Source: Aquilaria yunnanensis (taxonomy: Eukaryota; Streptophyta; Magnoliopsida; Malvales; Thymelaeaceae). Taken from it: a stretch of DNA of 64,000 nucleotides. The stretch is from the NCBI GenBank assembly GCA_039654915.1, contig CM077593.1, forward strand, positions 75,744,501-75,808,500, read 5' to 3'. Both the position numbers and the translations under genes were made by a program. The notes under the pieces are model-generated. The model was given only the letters and a program-made list of their open reading frames with translations, was not told the origin of the DNA and made no database searches. This document shows, in pieces, positions 29,466 to 42,083 of the stretch. Numbering within the stretch: position 1 is the stretch's first letter; every line of letters begins with the position of its first letter.

Positions 29466-31240
29466 AAGTAATTCTTTGTGCACACTCCTTAACCTTAACA
29501 TGCACCTAAACTTAATCAAGTGCCATATACCACTATGCATCCTAATAGAGGCAATGTCTTAGTATACAAGGTACTCTACATACATGGAAAAATACCACTA
29601 AGATCATCTATTTGAGATCCCACCTGTAAGCTATCAAGCCTAAAATGCAAAGCCCTTACTTGTCTTTGTGCCACGCTTAACCTCTAGATTGTTAAGGCAC
29701 AAACACTTAGTTAGTACAAACCATAGCTTGTAAGTAACTTATAAACACAACGTTCTATGTAACATAAGTACCTACAAAAGACAAAAACTTAGCCCACAAC
29801 TATCCACTTAGTTATTTTTCCTGGGGTTAGTACCTACACAAATAAGCTTGTGGGAGTGAGTATGTTACCATACTTCGTAAGAGGTCCTATGGTGCCTACA
29901 AGAAAACTCAAGCAAACATGTACACATGGAAAAATACATCTAGACATCCAATAATTAACCGAAAATAAGAAAATAATAATAAATCCAATGCATGACTGAG
30001 TAATATGCAAAATACAACACTTGGTACGTCTTATACCCTAAGTTGTCATAGACTGCTCTGAACTCAAACGGTGGAGGAATTTTAGAAATTGGCCCACGTG
30101 TCCTAAATACTTTACCTCCCTTAAGTCTAGCTTACGGGTCCTAAAGTAGCTTGTCACCCACTCGCATCACTTACCCATCTTTCCCTTGCTTATTGTGTGG
30201 GCCAATTCACTTAGTGACTTTACTTCATTAAGTTCCTTGAACTTGATTTAGGCACTCTTAATGGACTTGTTTAGCAAGCTTTTTGGCTTGGTTGGGACTC
30301 CCTTAAGTTCTACACTAATGCCCTATGGTCTACGGCCTAACAATTAGGTCATTAGAGAAACCAAACCCTAATTAGAAATCACCTGGCACCCTGATTCTTC
30401 CCTAATGTACCCTTACTCGTCCACCAAACTCAGCCCTCTTAAACAACCCACTTAATTACCCATTTTAATTGATGCTTACAATTATCTTAGAAGTGAAATA
30501 GGAACACATTTTATGTATGCCATAATCTTGGAAGTGATTGGAAGTCATTATAATATAAAAAGAACACGTAGGTGGCTATTTTGGCCAAATTTAACCATCC
30601 TGTGACCGCACCTACTAGATTGATGTGATGGCATCTCAATTTTGGCCTCAATTCTTGAAATGGTGTGGTAACACCAACTAGGAAGTACGATTGCACCACC
30701 CCTAAAGGTGCTGCCAATTCATGTACACCATGCTCTTCCATCAATTCCACTTAATTTCTGGGCAATTCCATCTCTTTGGCACTTTGAATTTCATTTCCCA
30801 TTCATGAAATAAACATGAAATGCATTAATTTAACTTCAATTAACTTAAACTCTTACCTCAAATTCAAGCCAAAGTAAGGTCAAAGCCATCAAGTAAACAT
30901 AGAGCACATTTGTGCACAATTTGTTTCCCTTGAGTTCCAAGCCTAATTCCAAGAAAAATAGATACCACAAACACAAAATTAAGAGCATCCTTAACCATAA
31001 TTCAAGCTTAGAACCAGTTAAACTCATGAAAAAACCCACCTTAGGGTTTGAAGCCAAAACATGCAAGAGATAAGGTTAATGCACCCAAACCATAAAAAAT
31101 AAGCTATAGCCTTGATGTTTATGTTTTGGGACCTTCAATTTTGCATGATTTTTGTGCAATTTTGAAGAAATGATGAAAATGATCTATGGAGGAAAGGGAG
31201 ACAAAAAAATGGCTTGGGAAGGAAATATTGAATAGTTGGC
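29460..31240 (-). mobile_element. LTR-family F fragment, inverted
   Basis: Shares long phrases with 54930-57700 in the same orientation (GTATCCTAATAGAGGCAA, CACAAGGTAC, TAGCCCACAACTATCCACT, CTTACCTCAAATTC) and with the reverse complement of the LTR at 42084-44798. It may be a truncated solo LTR that replaced the pol of the older gypsy element. Confidence 0.7.
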
Positions 31241-31278
31241 TTTTTGCCCTTTAGTGCCATTTTACACTTAAAAAGTTA

Positions 31279-33790
31279 TCACAATAAGTCTAGGTTTGAA
31301 TGCGCATGCTTGACATTGGAAATGGCAGGTAAGGAAGCTCTTTCTGAACTCGTCAAAAGCTTCCTTGTCAAGCCCCTCATCTGGTCTTGTCTTTGGATGG
31401 TCAAGAAATTCTTTTTAAAGCAAGCATTAGCCTTTACCAGAAGCATGTCATATGCCTCCTGTGCCTTCCAACCCTTGAAGCCAACTTTAACAATGTGCTC
31501 CACGAGGAGGACAAGGGTGGCAGTCAAGCTAGAGCGGGCTTTGCCCTATGAAACCAATAGACTTCTCCAGAGGCTCACCTTGACAAACCCTACCTTACAA
31601 CTGACGGCCTTCTCTGAAGAAGTCAACTGCTTCACAAAGGATGGCTTAAGCTTCCTTCTCCTCAACCCAGTAGAGGGCCTCCGCTAAATCCAACAGTTTT
31701 GCCCTAGCTCCTTAGAGAATTCTCTCTCTTCCTTTCTCTATCTAGCTTCAACTCCTGGAGCTCCTTTCCCAAGGCCTATTTAGCTACATGCTCCCTCACC
31801 AGCTCTTTTTTCAACCCCTCATTCAAAAACTTAATGTTGTCAACCTACAAGGCCAAATACCGGATTGTCCTCTCATAAGTGGTGTACTTCTCCTCAATGG
31901 AGAAGGTGATGATGGCCTTCTGTTGCCATGATTAGCTAGTATCTAGCATAAGCATGTTCATTATAGAAAACAACAACGACCAAACTTGAAGAAGGCCACA
32001 AGTGACACTTATTTGCTAAGCATTGTCCCCCCAAAAAGGATGGGTAAGACGATGCCGATCACTAGTTGTCTGTAACCAGTCCAAGATGTGGTGGGCAACA
32101 TCAGTCTCATCTTCAAAGATCAAATCACCAAGGCCCACCTCCTATTGGATGTCAAACACTTGGTCTGGTGAAATCTTCTTAAGCGCCAAACCATCCCTCT
32201 AAACCTAATCTTACTTGAGGACCAAGTTATAAGGCTTTAAACGATCCTCCACACAGTTGAGCAAAAGGGGCTCCGATCATGTAGTCCTGGAATCTTGCTA
32301 ATCGGCTTTTTTGGTATGGCCTTCTCCTGGACCACTACTGTAGGAATCATGATGGAGGGAGGAGGAAGACAACTGGGCACCTTCCGCCTCTGGGATGCCT
32401 CAGGCACCTTCTACATTTGGCACACCTCAGGTGCCTTATCCTTATAGGACATCACCAATGAGTGCCTATTCTTCTTAGGGCGATTTGAAGGAAAAGCTAG
32501 ATCAAAAGATCCGACATAGAATAACATCAAATCCACATGATGGAAGGGAAAATTTCCAAAACTAGCCATACTCGCGTTCCCGCCATGTGTAAGTTTGGAC
32601 TCCTTTGAGGCTAAATAATGAGCCCTTTTTCAAACTAGTCGAGGTGCCTCCAGAGAGGACTTGTCCAGCTGCACCACTTAGGGTGCTGACTTGGAAGTTG
32701 GAGCTATAGAGGATTTCCCTACAACCCTTAGCCCATGAGTAGCCTTGACCAGCTGAATGGGAAGCTTACAAGCATCGGCCAACTCGTCAATGATGCTCCT
32801 GCACCGCTTCATAAATTGTTTGGCACGACCACCCATATCTGTAAGAAGGAAAAACCAACTTAAAATCATTATGGCAAAAGAAAAAAGTAAGACAAGTAAG
32901 CACATGCAAAGTGTATAACTTTGAAGGTCTACTGGACCTTGCTAAGCTTGAAAGGCTTTCTCAAAGTACTCTACCAATGCCCCATTCTGATCCAAAGTCT
33001 AGTTAGCAGGTTCAGCATGCCAGGATGAGATAAGGGAGTTGTGCTGATCCATACCCACCTGTGCAACGTCTGTCAAATTTCTTAGTAATGCATAAGGAGC
33101 AACTTCTTGAACTTTAGGTTCCCTAACATAGATTTTGACTAGTATAGGAGCCCATTGTAAGCCGTATGCCTCTCAAAACACTCATATATCAAAGGTCTTT
33201 TGACCAGATCCTGCTGAGGTATACTTGCCCACTCGTATGGGAAGCCCCATGTTGGCTTTCTCAAGATGTAAAAGAAACAGTCATTCCACTTGGCCCATGA
33301 CTCCTTGTAGTAAACAAATGGAAAATACTTGGTCACTCTTCAGTTAATGGGGTCCATGTGAAAGAATAGTGAGTACATCTTTAAATCCAACATGTAAAGC
33401 CAGAGAAAGACTTCCAACGGGAGAGCCACCATGGCCATCTTGCAGTAGAGAATGAAGGCATTTATATGAGTGAAGCAATTTAGAGTTAGTTGTAAATTTG
33501 GCATTTGGTAATGCTAACAAATTTATTACACCACTGGGTGGAGGGGGAATTGAAGCTAGCTTGAAGTTGGCCCACGAAGAAGGAAAGAACATTGGCCCTC
33601 ATGTTCCCCCTAGCAAAGCCCCAATCCTCCAGAGCTTGCCTCCTGGTAAGAGCGGCCATAACCCTGTTAGGCCAAAAGAACCTTATAAGGTTCATCAGAA
33701 GAGTCTCCTCAGTAAGGTGCGTCCTTACACCCCTTAATACTTTTAGATGTGTGGCAAAATGGCTCGTTTTAAGTATCAACCCCACTATGG
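31279..33790 (-). pseudogene. Antisense extra ORF of the gypsy element, decayed
   Basis: Minus-strand pieces run from 33785 to 31279. The first has EETLLMNLIRFFWPNRVMAA and NVLSFFVGQLQASFNSPSTQ. Next is WAKWNDCFFYILRKPTWGFP (33336-33139), which resembles the K-W-x-x-x-FF segment of the 'putative gypsy type transposon' family (Pfam Transposase_28). Then comes GRAKQFMKRCRSIIDELADA (32905-32678), and finally a coiled-coil-like KGWKAQEAYDMLLVKANACF piece (31527-31279). Position just before the 3' LTR and antisense direction fit the additional ORFs described in Tat-type elements. Numerous stops; not functional. Confidence 0.6.
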
Positions 33791-34473
33791 GATAAAGGTA
33801 CTTGACTGGCGACAGTCCTTACTGATGATGACCTTGAAGACATCATTTAGAAAAACTGTAAGAGAGGTCAGAGTTGCCACTAGCATATAATAGATGACAG
33901 AAAACAAGGGACAACAAAAAATGGCATAACAAGCAAAGTCCATACCAAAATACTAAAAACAGCAACAAATTCCCCACATGATAATAAAATGAAAAAAGTG
34001 AGCAAGGACAACCATAATTTATTACCTGTTTAGAATCACATGTGGAAGAAAAAATGAGAGGGATTGGGAAGAACAAGCCAAACGGCACAGGAAGAATCAC
34101 TTCGAACAGGAATAAGCAGAGAAACAAAGAAGGAGAAAGTAGTAGGCCATAGTAAAATGGTGAGTGCCCAACTCCCAGATAACCCCTTAGAAATTGCGTT
34201 CATGATTATGGCAAATATTTAGGCCACTAGGAGCAGGACGCATGGTCAAAGATAGAGGATTGATAGGAACCCCCCATGGACCGATGACGTTTTGACGCCT
34301 TCCTCAGGAAGTTGTTGAACAAGGTATTGTACCCCTAAAAAACAGTGACATATGAGATGTGCAGAAATAATGCCACTAGGAATCATACTTCAGCCAAAAA
34401 GGGGGGTCATACCCTAACCACGAAGTAGCAGAATACTTGGGCAAAGAATTTCGAAAGAGCATAATGGCATTAT

Positions 34474-34879
34474 TGGTAACATGAGGGCCCATGCGTAGCC
34501 CATAAGTGAGAAGGCCCCTACCAAGAACAATGCCAAGAATGAGCCACATGGAGTCCAGCTCCAAATAGGCTAAAGAGGAAACCCTCCAGGGATAGAATTG
34601 AAATCCTGAAATTATAGGATCAATCCATCTAGAAGTGAACTCCATGGATTTCCCCCCAACTATATAAATAGGCCAACCTCACCAATCCCGAGCTATGAGA
34701 CTCATGACCTTAGCATTGCACCACTCTTACTTCCTTGACATGAAACTAACTTGATTGTTTAAGAGTTCTCCCCAGAAAAACATCCCAGGTCTCTAACATC
34801 TTCTTTGGCTGCAGGATCTCCGAGTTTAAAGCTCACCAAGTTGCTGTGCATGACCCATATGCCCCCACATTGACACTCA
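34474..34879 (+). mobile_element. 3' LTR of the old gypsy element
   Basis: Pairs with 18599-19017. TATA box TATATAAATA at 34661-34670; end CATTGACACTCA. The start is either TGGTAAC (34474) or TGAGGGCCC (34482). Confidence 0.8.
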
Positions 34880-35639
34880 GTTTCAATTGGATTTAATGCA
34901 TTAGTGTACATTATTTTTATGTAAAATAATTATTTATCCAAATTAAGAAGCCCAAAATGCAAAATATTTTTTTGATTCATTTCTTAATTTATCTAGCATA
35001 AAAATGGAAAAATTAATAAAAAATACTTACTTTTAAAAAAATTTATGAAATTGCTTTTAAACGCTTCAATAGATCATTAATTTAAATATATAATTATTTT
35101 ATATAAAAAATAATGTACAATAATATAATGAATTCAATTTAAAACGAATTCACGCGGTCGCATGATTCTATTTCTGCCCCTTCGCGTGACTGCTTAGCTT
35201 TGAAATTATTTGTTCACCCTTTCAACGTGCTATGAATCATGAATACTGTGGGACGAAAATTTTTGGTACATAGACCTAGACATTTGAAGTCAACGTTTTC
35301 AAAATTACATTACGTCTGATTTGGGTTGGTGAAGAATTTTCAGAATTAAGTCTGATTTGAGTTGGTCAATAATTTTACAAGGTCATCTGTTTTACGGGTA
35401 GAAATTTTTTATTACAAAGCTACATATCCTGAGGGTTGCTATGCACAAAAAAAAAATGAAAATGATGAGTTCCAAGTCTTTCATAGCCTGCTTTGTTCTC
35501 TTCATTGTGATTATTTTTATCGCTGTAGAAGCAATTTTGTCTCCACGACTACTGAATGATATAATATCATATCCATCACCTTTGTCTTTTTTCTTTAATG
35601 TTTTTCTGTTAAAGAAAAAGATGCTATTGGCTTATAATT
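34880..35639. other. AT-rich stretch, no gene seen
   Basis: A short plus-strand ORF at 35441-35698 has a hydrophobic start (SFIACFVLFIVIIFIAVEA), but nothing supports it as a gene. No repeats of note until the CACTA-like end. Confidence 0.4.
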
Positions 35640-35828
35640 TTGGTAGTGAGCGTTTGGCAACCGAAACGTCAGTTGTCAAAAACTTGATAACGGATTAATT
35701 ATTAAACGGCCGGCAACCGAATTTCGTCATTAAATACATTTTTAGTGACAGTTTTGCCACTGGTTTCCAAATGAAATATTTGTGATCAAAATTTGGTTGC
35801 TCTTTTGATCACTTTTTTTTTTGTAGTG
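35640..35828. mobile_element. CACTA-like transposon terminus
   Basis: The sequence ends TTTTTTTTTTGTAGTG at 35828; read on the other strand this is CACTACAAAAAAAAAA, the usual start of plant CACTA elements. Inside it are repeated subterminal motifs in both directions: GGCAACCGAAACG (35657), CGGCAACCGAATTTCG (35711) and AAATTTGGTTGC (35790). I could not find the matching other end upstream, so this may be a truncated or MITE-like copy. Confidence 0.55.
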
Positions 35829-37789
35829 TATGATAAAAGGATGTAACAACCCATGACATTTTTTGTGGAAAAAAAATAAAATAAAGTTTATTTTTATTTT
35901 TATTTTTATTATTTTTATTTTTAAGGCGTCTCCGGGGGAGAAGTTAGAGGAAGTCGTCCATAGCACCCAGGAGGCTGGAGATGGGTTTGATCCTGGAATA
36001 GGAAGTTGACTTGAGGGACACTATTTATGGCTCTCGTCATTTTTCAATTTTTGCAGCACAATATACTTTCAAAAGATATTATCTAGCCGATATTTCTTGC
36101 TTCTTCAAGTGAAAAGTAATTTAAAATTCACCAAGCACAAAGCTAGAATGGTTTTGTGGGCCATCAAAACTCCTAAAACCGTATCCATTTTATAATGTTG
36201 GTCATTCGTTTTAACTTTTTAAAATGACTTGTTTCTTTTGGTTTTTTCATGAGATATAATATACAATTCTTAATTTATGCAAACACTAAATAGAATCTTT
36301 CAGTTAAATATTATTTCTCTAAATAAATTTAAAAAATAACTTGAGAAAAACTGCGGCAAGCTCAAATTAAGAAAAAACTAAAAAGTCACAAAACACTATG
36401 CAAATACACGGTGTAAAATAATTAATTTTATTTCTTTTTATGCTCCTCGCTTTTACTCTTCACAACGTGCGTGGTAGCCTTCATATTACAAAGACATTGC
36501 CGCACATATATAGACATATACACATTTACATTGAGTAAAGAATGTTTCGTTTGAGGATTGTCAAGGTTTTTATAAAATAAAATTATAAGCAGACAAAATC
36601 AATTCTTCAAATATCATATGCTGAAAAAAATATGACTAAAGAATTATTTTTTTTTGTTCACACCATACAGAAAAATGGAGAAATAATTGCCAAACATAAT
36701 TCTATCTTAAATAAACATTCTGCTTATTATGGGATTCTTCATATAATTGAGATTTTCCAATATAAACCTTTCACAACACTACCAAATTCTTTTTTTTTTA
36801 TACAGTGGTTAGATGGGAAAATAGTAAAGTAAGGAATTTTGACCATGGTAAACGGGCATATTGTTCCTATGTAAAGCTCTGATAATCACAAGTAATGACT
36901 TAATTCATCGGTTAACACTAATGGTAACAAAATTTAGGGATTTTATATCAGGCCTATAATAATATAAGGCTAGAGTACTATGTTAAAATATGAGCATTAG
37001 CCTTTTCTATATTTATTCATATTCTTGCCAATTCTAGTGTATATTTAAATGTTATTAATGTGAGATTTATGTTTTATTTCTTTGTCAATAGTACCTGAGT
37101 TGTCCTGAATTTATGAATGCTTAAAAATGCTTTTACAATTAAAAATTTTACAATTAAAAGTCACTTGAATACACACGGAGTCCATAGAGAGTCGGCACAG
37201 TCTGGACTCTAACTATAATGTGCTTATATTTTAAAAACTTATGCTACGCTCTTCCTAAAATCTGTAATTTTCTTTATACGAGCTAACGCTTAGGACAAAA
37301 TCTATTTCACGTCCTACTTTATACAAATGCATCCGCCAGCACTTGAAGATAAATTGCTGAACAATACATGAAGGAAGATTCTTGTGTTCGATCTGGCCAA
37401 CGTCGGCTAAAGACAGAACGCAACCAGAATTTGGGTGAATGAAATAAGACATTTCTTTTAAAGCTTTAAATTTAAATTTACTAAGGAAATAATCATGTTA
37501 TTTTTTAGGAAGTTTTTTGGAAAAAAAAACATGTTTTATTGTTCCTATTGATAAGAAATCCAAATCAATTACTATTTCGTATTTTTAACACCAACCAATT
37601 CCTAGTTTAACCTATGATGAGGATGTCATAAAAATGCAAAACTGTTTAGACATATGATATTAGTGTGTCTACTCTTACTATTCTATTTTTTATTTATAAT
37701 GTTAATACTGATTGTCCAAATTAACAAACATTTTTCATTTGAACATAACCAAATTTAAACATTGAACCTTATCCTACTAAACGTCCAAC
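35829..37789. other. Non-coding stretch, nothing recognised
   Basis: Begins TGTAACAACCCATGAC, which could be an LTR edge but has no partner. AT-rich with poly-A/T runs. A 65-codon minus ORF (37452-37255, SLADVGQIEHKNLPSCIVQQ) has a protein-like composition but no family I recognise. Confidence 0.4.
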
Positions 37790-38340
37790 CTCCATAGTTG
37801 AAACTTGGACTTTAGAAACATGTATACTAGACACTCGCTTACCAGATTGAGACACTCAAGCTATTATAATGGGCATTCAATAGCCACAACCAGATACTTT
37901 GACATCACATATATGTAGATTAGGCACTTAACCTATCATTTTAGACATTCAATAATTATAATTTAGACACTTCGACAGTATAATCAGATACATGGATACC
38001 ATACTAACCAAAAACATACACCCAAACATGTAGCCAAAATACTTTCTTATCAGATTTAGACACTCAACATATCACACTAGATGTTCAATTACCATAATCA
38101 GGGCACGTGAATACTACAATCGGAAACTTGAACACATACAAACCAAAGTGATATATTTAATTTTTTAGCCATGATATTCTCTTACTAGATTCAAACAGTT
38201 AATCTATCAAATTAGATGTTCAACCACTATAGAGTCAGATACTTAACATGATAAAAGCTAAAATATATGGTTAATGATGTACACAAGACATTCCACTACC
38301 ACATATACACAATCAAACTGTCATACTAGATATTTAAGGA
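37790..38340 (+). repeat. Degenerate tandem repeat with period roughly 60 bp
   Basis: Phrases like TAGACACTCAACATATCAC, ACTAGATGTTCAATTACCAT and AATCAGATACTTGAACA recur with many changes (near 37830, 37930, 38060, 38190). The copies are old; borders are approximate. Confidence 0.6.
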
Positions 38341-40189
38341 TGAATAACTGATAATTGTCTCACATTAAAGATGGTACAAAAGACACTAACTTATTTTGAT
38401 TCCAAAAATATAAGAATTCATAAAAATATTACTCTATTTTTGACATAAATACCCTTAAAATAGCATGATTTTCTCTTAATTGCATGTAAGATTTGAGAAA
38501 AAAATTGCCTCATCCACACCTCTTGAAAACGACATGCAAATACTCTAAGAATAAAAGTAGACATTCTTAACTTGGTGTTAGACAATTTTAAGCTAACACT
38601 AGCTCTCAGCTTAGTGTCATAGACAGTCTCAACCCATTTAACAAACCCACTACCTAAAACTGTTAAGGTCCAATACCCAAGCAGACATCCACCATATTAT
38701 CTCCACATGACCATGTCTTATTATTAAATTTTACCTTACGTGGACAGTTCCTTTAAAATGTTCAACACCTCTTAATAGAAGTTGATTTCTTTTAATTTAT
38801 TTGTGTAGAAGTGCCTTCAGAATCAATTGGTTGGCAAGTTGTTACTTCAAGTGTGAGTATGTTGTTCCATGTTTATGATCATCTTATTCTATTTGAAATA
38901 AAATTTGATTGAATAAATATGAAAAAATATTTTATATGTTGTATAACTAGTCATTATATGTACAAAAATATTTCATTGCTAAACGTACATACTTAGCACT
39001 GCTGCAATTAAATCATTGATGAACTTAACTACTGACATGTGAATTAACCAAAATCCTAGATAAAATAGGATAAATAGAGCAATGTTTGTATCAAAATTGA
39101 AACCAATACTTTTGGATACACAATATGAGAATAGTTTAATTGGTGACATAGATATGCCCTTCCTTTAAAGGCTAAAGGTGGCATAGACTCTTACTCATTT
39201 AGCATTAGTTTCATTTAAAAAAATGTGCACAAGCACAAATTATTTTCAAGGTTATGAGCTCAAGTCCATGGATACATGCTTGTACTTCTGAGGGTGAGCA
39301 TCTAATAAAACAATGAGCTTTTTTCAAGCTGTAAATTAATCCATCAGCTTTGTGTAATGTGGAAAAAAGATTACTTCTCAAACATTGAATGGACACCCAC
39401 AATTTATGGAGGAACAATGTCTTTGTTTGGCAATCAATGTGTGGAAAACAAAAACCATCATTGTGACAATATACATGCTAGGACTTCCAAGGCATTAGGT
39501 GCTACTTGGTGAGCCTGATGCACAATGTTTGTGCCCAACAACTAGTTGCATTGACACCTTAAAAAAATATGAATTATGGCCTTAATTTCCCATACAAGTG
39601 GAACCACATCCAAGGTAGTGGGAAATCTTCTATCTAGAAGAGAAAGGCCAATAAATAGTCTGTGAGAATTGTGAGATTTCGAATAGAGTTAGTTAAATTA
39701 AATAAAAAAGATTAAAGCGTATTGGAGAAAGGTAAACAAACTAAGCCAATAGCTCCACTACAATAGCATGGGTGGTAAGCACCATCCACTAAACAAATAG
39801 CTGACAACCAATTAAAGCTAGTTGAACCCCAAATTTGGAAGCATGAAGGATGGGACCGTACAAACCCCAGGGCATGACTTTATGCTTCTAGGTTGTAGAA
39901 GAATCCTAGATTATAGCATCCATATTTGAGAAAATTTTTATGTTGGAGAGATATAGGACTATTGGGAGATAAATTTAATTCATCAGCACTACCTTATGAA
40001 TAACTACAAGCCTTAATTAGAGCAGCCAAGCACCCCTATACACAAACATGGTTCCATTGCACAAACATCATCTTCTCCTCACTTTGTTTGATCCATTTCT
40101 CATTTTTTTTTAGTTTGTGACCATTCCTAGACTTCAAAAGTTATTAGAAATATTTCAATACTATTTAAGAAACATTTAGAACTTAAAAA
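38341..40189. other. Non-coding stretch, nothing recognised
   Basis: No ORF longer than about 70 codons and no repeat structure I can name. Confidence 0.35.
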
Positions 40190-41280
40190 CATCCCCATTG
40201 GTTGAGGTTCAATGCAACTGTAGCACCACAATGCCAAGCTTGGTGCTACGGCACCGCAATGAGTACATTAGCACCGTAGTGCCAATGCTGGTGCCCCAGT
40301 TACAAGGGCACAATCAAGGCTCATTCACCTTGGTGCTGTAATGCCCAGAACTTGCACGTCATCGACCTTCTTTGTGATTTCTATCCACAATGGCTCCAAT
40401 CTTGTGTCCCAACATCATAGGTTGACAAATCCATACTCCCAAGGAAAAAATATGACTCAAATACATTAAGGAAATAATCATTAATAAGAAATCCCCTTAA
40501 TCATTAATAAAAAATCCCCTTACCTTAAATACACCCAAACCAAAAATCAAGCAAGTTGAGCACTATTATACCAAATGAGCTCCTATTGGTTTTTAAGGCT
40601 GAAGTCTCTTTTTTCTCACAAATACACACAAAAGAAACTTAATCAAGATCATTCCAAACCTTATAAACAACTTAGAACCATGAAAAAGTAGTGAGTAACG
40701 ACTCACCAAGGGCTTTTGAGCTAGAACTCCATAAAAACCTCAAATTGCACCATTACCTAGCTTGCGCTTTCTCGTGCACACTGGGGAGCTTCCATTTTCA
40801 CCATGAATCATGCCTTTTGAAGCTTGTGTGAGAACTTCAATGGAGGTTAAGAGAGAAGGATGAAAATGGGGGAGGTAAAAGATGAAGGAATAGTGATCCT
40901 CTTATCCTCTCCCACTAAAAACTTGTCCAAGTTCTCTAACCTCTCCAACTCTTGGCCTGAGCCTTGTTTTCTTTCACTTGGACCCCATTTGGCTTCTTGT
41001 GCCATTACTTATTGACCTAGGTGAAAGTTACATAAGTTTTCCTGTAGCTAGGTCCTTGGCCATTTATGCACATAAAGCACATAAAGACCCATTTTAACAC
41101 TTATTGTAATTTTGCTCATTCCAAATTACTATACCATAGGGAGTCATAATTAAACCATTGAAACAACCATTGATGTATATTTGGTGTCATTGAATCTAGG
41201 TCTTCTTTTGAACGACATCCAAGCAATTTTTTAAGGCCTTCATAATACCTTATTGTATTGGGCTCTATACATATGCGTCA
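40190..41280 (-). mobile_element. LTR-family F fragment, inverted
   Basis: CAACTGTAGCACCACAATGC and GGTGCTACGGCACCG near 40210-40260 parallel the reverse of the GTGGCACC region of the LTR at 42084. The segment near 40640-40760 (CTTATAAACAACTTAGAACC, ACTCACCAAGG) parallels 57580-57660. It lies just upstream of, and inverted to, the full F element. Confidence 0.6.
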
Positions 41281-41522
41281 CAAAGTTTTTGAATGGTATA
41301 GATTAATTCAACCTTTTTAAAATTCCCAATGGCACGCCTTTTTAGCCACATCTTGTTTAAACTTCTATCCTAGCCAAGGAGTTTTCTTTTCGTCTTCCTC
41401 ATTCTTATCGACATCAATTGCACTACCAACCACCACCTTTATATACCTCCTGACATCTAACTTATTGTAACCATGACTATCTGTCTTCTTTAACTTCTAT
41501 AAATAGATATTGTTGTTTTTTC

Positions 41523-41860
41523 CTAATGAAATATGCACAAATTCACCATTAACTTGAATGTTTCAATGCCTAACTTAATGAGCTCCATTTCAAGGACCAA
41601 TATATTTGATCCTTTAGGGAACCGTAGGAGGCCAAACCTACAGCCAGCCTTTGACATTTTGTGAGCAATGTTGATGCCCATCATAATTCCACAAATACAT
41701 GAACACCTTCTACAAATCCTTTGCATCACAATCATCAGAAATTCTATGTAGAAAAATGAATCTGAAACTTTCTTCAAGTACTTGTTGTTGTCCTTGCCAA
41801 AAGCCTTAGCCCTAGGCTACTTCTCTGCCATGATACCATTCACTCTCTTACTTACCCTTT
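41523..41860 (-). pseudogene. RRM-like remnant of a LINE ORF1
   Basis: The minus strand reads KKVSDSFFYIEFLMIVM, then IAHKMSKAGCRFGLLRFPKG, then LIKLGIETFKLMVNLC. This order (FF-x-x-x-F, a linker, G-RFGF-RF, then W-G-x-x-KL-VN) is that of the RNA-recognition-motif domain at the N-terminus of ORF1 in plant L1-type retrotransposons. Coding-like sequence continues weakly towards 41340. No reverse transcriptase is adjacent. Confidence 0.5.
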
Positions 41861-42083
41861 CTCTTTTTCCAATATTACAACATTATCAATAGTTCCAGGA
41901 TAATGGTTCAACATTTTATAGCTTGAGGATAAATAAGCAACATAAGTGATAATTTACATGCGATATACTTTATTTACCCTTAATCAAACTTCCCTACCTT
42001 CTAGCTAGCTTTTTCTAGTCATTTAAGTGATAACTTTGTTTTTATATATGCAAAGATGAAATGAAAAAAGTTTGAAAGGATTA

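Larger units (their letters stand above)
18599..34879 (+). mobile_element. Old Ty3/gypsy element split by nested insertions
   Basis: Bounded by two related ~0.4 kb LTRs (18599-19017 and ~34474-34879), followed on the left by a decayed primer-site region. Its gag is in two pieces (19500-19990 and 28915-29465) separated by a complete nested chromovirus-like element. Towards the 3' LTR is an antisense ORF region (33790 down to 31279). No pol of its own was seen between gag and the antisense ORF; an LTR-family F fragment occupies 29460-31240 instead. An extra antisense ORF before the 3' LTR is known for some plant Ty3/gypsy lineages such as Tat. Confidence 0.75.

Noticed and set aside
33498..33795. 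Plus-strand ORFs of 67-79 codons
   Set aside because: They are shadows of the better minus-strand reading of the antisense gypsy ORF.
35955..36000. tRNA-like or SINE-like promoter boxes (TAGCACCCAGGAGG ... GGTTTGATCC)
   Set aside because: The spacing between the two boxes is too short for a tRNA or tRNA-derived SINE, and no cloverleaf or poly-A tail follows.
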